Source: CAWELS01 sp964468205
Lineage (GTDB): Bacteria; Acidobacteriota; Terriglobia; Bryobacterales; Bryobacteraceae
Reading direction: 5' to 3'
Length of the DNA stretch: 17,482 bases
Assembly (NCBI GenBank): GCA_964468205.1
Contig: CAYXVG010000093.1
Location: 1-17,482, forward strand
Positions 16,249 to 17,482 of the stretch are shown in pieces. Position 1 is the first letter of the stretch. Each line of letters begins with the position of its first letter. The notes beneath the pieces were generated by a model. It was not told the origin of the DNA, did not search any database, and worked only from the letters and a program-made list of their open reading frames with translations. The translations under genes and the position numbers were made by a program.

Positions 16249-16370
16249 GCACCGGGACACTCTCGAAAATTACGCACTGGGACACTCTCGAATATAGCCG
16301 TAACTGATTGCTTCTAAGTTCGGGCGACCCGCGACATCGTCTGAACCCAGCGGCCCGCTCCCGGATTTTC
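16249..16370 (-). repeat. 97-bp interspersed repeat, copy 2, with an extra terminal unit
   Basis: 16274-16370 matches copy 1 (12189-12285) at 93 of 97 bases. Immediately outside it, 16249-16270 repeats the tip once more (CACCGGGACACTCTCGAAAA), separated by 3 nt. Its outer side abuts the truncated bactofilin. Its inner side differs from copy 1, so 12285 and 16370 mark a shared inner boundary. The two copies flank the esterase gene as direct repeats. Confidence 0.7.
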
Positions 16371-16397
16371 ATCCCCGTCGTTACCCCCCGTCGTTCA

Positions 16398-16466
16398 CCG
16401 TCGGCCACGCGTCAGGTTGTCTCCGTCGGCCGTCTCCGTCGGCCCTGCCGTCGGCCTCCGTCGGCC
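16398..16466. repeat. CCGTCGGCC short repeats
   Basis: CCGTCGGCC occurs five times, at 16398, 16423, 16436, 16448 and 16458, with irregular 10-25 nt spacing. One more copy lies at 8829-8837. No stem-loop or coding potential goes with it. The stretch 16371-16548 otherwise holds nothing I can name. Confidence 0.55.
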
Positions 16467-16548
16467 CCTGCGCGGGCGAACGTCGCACGCCCCAATGGAT
16501 CCCAGGACCGACCGCTAGATCTCGGCTGAAAATGAAGTCTTTGGGAGT

Positions 16549-16743
16549 TTATTCGATCGAGTATCGATAGACCTCATCCCCGTGTTTGTCAATGAAGGTC
16601 ACGGACCCGTTGTCGGTCTTCACCTCGAAGGGCGGAGGCGGTTTCTTCAGGAACCCGGGCAGCATGGCGCCGCGCACCAGCGAAGCCCACAGTTCGTCCT
16701 CCTCCGCAAGGCGATCGATTTCCACATCGAGGGCCTCAGGCAA
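16549..16743 (-). CDS. Small hypothetical protein
   Basis: A 64-residue acidic protein with no recognised family. The N-terminal half is helical and acidic (EIDRLAEEDELWASLVRGAM). The middle has a proline run (GFLKKPPPPFEV). The end looks like a beta-hairpin (DNGSVTFIDKHGDEVYRYSI). Codon third positions are strongly G/C as in the neighbouring genes, which favours this strand over the overlapping plus-strand frame 16582-16806. The start is a TTG at 16743, with AGGCAGG about 7 nt upstream and an in-frame stop further back. The 5' end may have been trimmed, because an attC-like site begins 58 nt away. If it belongs to a cassette, it points against the usual direction. Confidence 0.55.
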   Translation of the reverse strand: MPEALDVEIDRLAEEDELWASLVRGAMLPGFLKKPPPPFEVKTDNGSVTFIDKHGDEVYRYSIE

Positions 16744-16800
16744 GACGGCCTGCCTGGGCCTTCACCAGCGTCTGAGAGTGCCTTTGTCGACGTGAGCGCC

Positions 16801-16866
16801 GCTTAACAAGGCGTTGCACCGGACGCGCCCAAAGGCGGCGCACCGGTGAACGCCAAGCCGTTAGAC
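16801..16866 (+). other. attC-like integron recombination site 1
   Basis: The site begins GCTTAAC (fits RYYYAAC) and ends GTTAGAC (fits GTTRRRY). Between them GGCGTTGCACCGG (16810-16822) pairs with CCGGTGAACGCC (16843-16854). The pairing is perfect except for one unpaired G, the extrahelical base expected of folded attC sites. The 66-bp length is typical. This architecture is directly visible. Recognition by an integrase is inferred, since no integrase gene is in the window. Confidence 0.8.
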
Positions 16867-16921
16867 GGATCGGGCGGCGCTCCTGGGTAGAATGGGATCG
16901 TGGTCAGAGTAGAGGTTACCG

Positions 16922-17137
16922 ATGCGCAATGAATTTACCGCGGTCATTGAACGTGCTGGCGACTGGTATATCGCCTACTGCCCGGAGATCCCCGGTGCCA
17001 ATGGCCAGGGGCGGACCAAGGATGAAGCGCGGGCGAGTCTGGCCGAGGCCATTGCACTGATCCTGGAAGACAGGCGCGAAGACTCGCTCCGAGGCGTTCC
17101 CGAGGATGCCGAGCGCGGCACGGTGATCGTGGAGTGA
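16922..17137 (+). CDS. hicB: HicB-type antitoxin
   Basis: A 71-residue HicB/UPF0150 protein: FTAVIERAGDWYIAYCPEIP (5-24), then GANGQGRTKDEARASLAEAI. This is the partial RNase H-like fold that occludes HicA. It lacks a separate DNA-binding C-terminal domain, ending GTVIVE. The ATG is backed by AGAGG at 16911-16915, 6 nt upstream. The gene precedes hicA and overlaps it by 4 nt (GTGA), so the toxin depends on antitoxin translation. It lies 55 nt after the first attC-like site. A possible -10 (TAGAAT, 16888-16893) suggests the cassette has its own promoter, but no good -35 is seen. Confidence 0.9.
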   Translation: MRNEFTAVIERAGDWYIAYCPEIPGANGQGRTKDEARASLAEAIALILEDRREDSLRGVPEDAERGTVIVE

Positions 17138-17339
17138 AGCGGAGCAGCTTGCTCCAGCATCTCCGCAAGTATGGTTGTTATCTCAAGCGGGAGGGAAAGG
17201 GGCACTCGCTGTGGAGCAACCCAGCGACGGGGCTGTTGAGGCCGTCCCAAGGCACACCGAAGTGCCCGATGTTCTGGCCAGGAAGACCTGCCGCAACCTG
17301 TCAGCCCCCGAGATCGGAAGACCAGGATCCACCGTCTAA
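17134..17339 (+). pseudogene. hicA: HicA mRNA-interferase toxin, frameshifted
   Basis: The frame starts at the GTG at 17134 with KRSSLLQHLRKYGCYLKREG, then KGHSLWSNPATG. This is HicA including the catalytic histidine (H24). After NPATG the original frame becomes unlike HicA. The +1-shifted frame supplies the missing half: AVEAVPRHTEVPDVLARKT, then CRNLSAPEIG, with a TAA at 17337-17339 inside the GTCTAAC box of the downstream attC-like site. One extra G in the run at 17229-17232 would restore a 68-residue protein. So hicA has lost one base, or the assembly has an error there. Without repair the frame runs to 17388 as a proline-rich tail. A disabled toxin beside an intact antitoxin would be harmless to the host. 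Confidence 0.85.
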
Positions 17340-17398
17340 CTCGGCGCTGCAGGCGACGGCCAGAATCGGGCCGCGCCCGAGCGCCTGAGTAGTTATGC
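17334..17398 (+). other. attC-like integron recombination site 2
   Basis: The left box is GTCTAAC (17334-17340, fits RYYYAAC) and is followed by TCGGCGCTGCAGGCG, a stretch I regard as typical of environmental attC sites. The right box is GTTATGC (17392-17398), one base off GTTRRRY. Inner arms CAGGCG/CGCCTG and CGGCC/GGCCG pair around a short centre, though less perfectly than in site 1. Length is 65 bp. The hicA stop lies within the left box. Confidence 0.65.
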
Positions 17399-17449
17399 AG
17401 CGAAAACAGCTACGTCGGCGACCCGTAGGACTCACGAGGGCAACGTCAC

Positions 17450-17482
17450 ATGGACACAGTAATCGAACTGCATGGGATTAGC
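17450..17482 (+). CDS. Start of a further gene (partial, runs off the window)
   Basis: An ATG at 17450 follows GAGGG at about 9 nt and opens MDTVIELHGIS before the window ends. It lies 52 nt after the second attC-like site, the position of the next cassette's gene. Eleven codons are too few to name a family. Confidence 0.4.
   Translation, partial: MDTVIELHGIS

Larger units (their letters stand above)
16861..17392 (+). mobile_element. Integron-type gene cassette carrying hicB-hicA
   Basis: The sequence between the crossover points of two attC-like sites (G|TTAGAC at 16860/16861 and G|TTATGC at 17392/17393) is 532 bp. It holds only the HicB-HicA pair, in the orientation expected for a cassette, with the downstream attC right at the end of hicA. 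Toxin-antitoxin cassettes, including HicAB, are known in chromosomal integrons, where they are thought to stabilise arrays. With no integrase here, this may be part of a larger array or a CALIN (attC cluster lacking an integrase). Confidence 0.7.

Noticed and set aside
16582..16806. A plus-strand frame whose stop falls in the left box of attC site 1, as cassette genes often do
   Set aside because: Its translation looks like a shadow (Gly/Pro/His/Arg-rich) of the better minus-strand frame 16549-16743. I left it out, although the stop position is suggestive.
1..17482. CRISPR arrays, tRNA or rRNA genes, riboswitches
   Set aside because: No regular repeat-spacer array, cloverleaf or rRNA-like sequence was seen. 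The repeats found are short tandem units or element ends.

Overview
The window is GC-rich and most likely comes from an Acidobacteriota genome of the Bryobacterales / Candidatus Solibacter kind. This rests on family knowledge applied to what the sequence shows. Two large secreted proteins end in what looks like the Solibacter C-terminal domain (TIGR03437-like). A third gene encodes an Oar-like TonB-dependent beta-barrel, and a fourth a small secreted VWFA-related protein of acidobacterial style. No rRNA, tRNA or CRISPR array was seen.

Layout. 237-934: a Phd/YefM-VapC (PIN) toxin-antitoxin pair with overlapping genes. 976-2373: a 5'-truncated IS1182-family transposase on the minus strand, abutting the 3' end of an unrecognised plus-strand gene that keeps its own terminator (2350-2571). 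2583-3902: two broken genes meeting tail to tail, a metallo-beta-lactamase-fold fragment (+) and a Tat-exported Gfo/Idh/MocA oxidoreductase (-) with an in-frame stop, a frameshift and a lost 3' end. 3993-7677: a minus-strand two-gene operon, the Oar-like receptor followed 4 nt later by the VWFA-related protein. 7798-7936: a hairpin element sharing sequence with the IS1182 end, and a perfect palindrome. 7999-8618: a MazE-like/MazF pair. 8653-8772: a remnant HicB. 8979-12077: a 1032-residue secreted GH99/WbsX-like protein (-). 12613-16047: an 1144-residue secreted type-B carboxylesterase (+) carrying a Solibacter-type domain and a C-terminal propeller-like region. 16077-16248: a bactofilin fragment. 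16549-16743: a small unrecognised protein. 16801-17398: two integron attC-like sites bracketing a HicB-HicA cassette, followed by the first codons of a further gene at the window edge.

How it fits together. The stable cargo is an extracytoplasmic set: an outer-membrane barrel, a secreted VWFA protein, a glycan-directed GH99-like protein and an esterase. This fits scavenging of complex organic matter, but the substrates are inferred. Around it lies mobile debris: an IS1182 remnant, 97-bp IS-end-like repeats flanking the esterase, four toxin-antitoxin loci or remnants, and integron-type recombination sites. The strongest unusual item is the HicBA cassette between two attC-like sites. The stops of hicA (after frame repair) and of its attC box coincide, as is common in gene cassettes.
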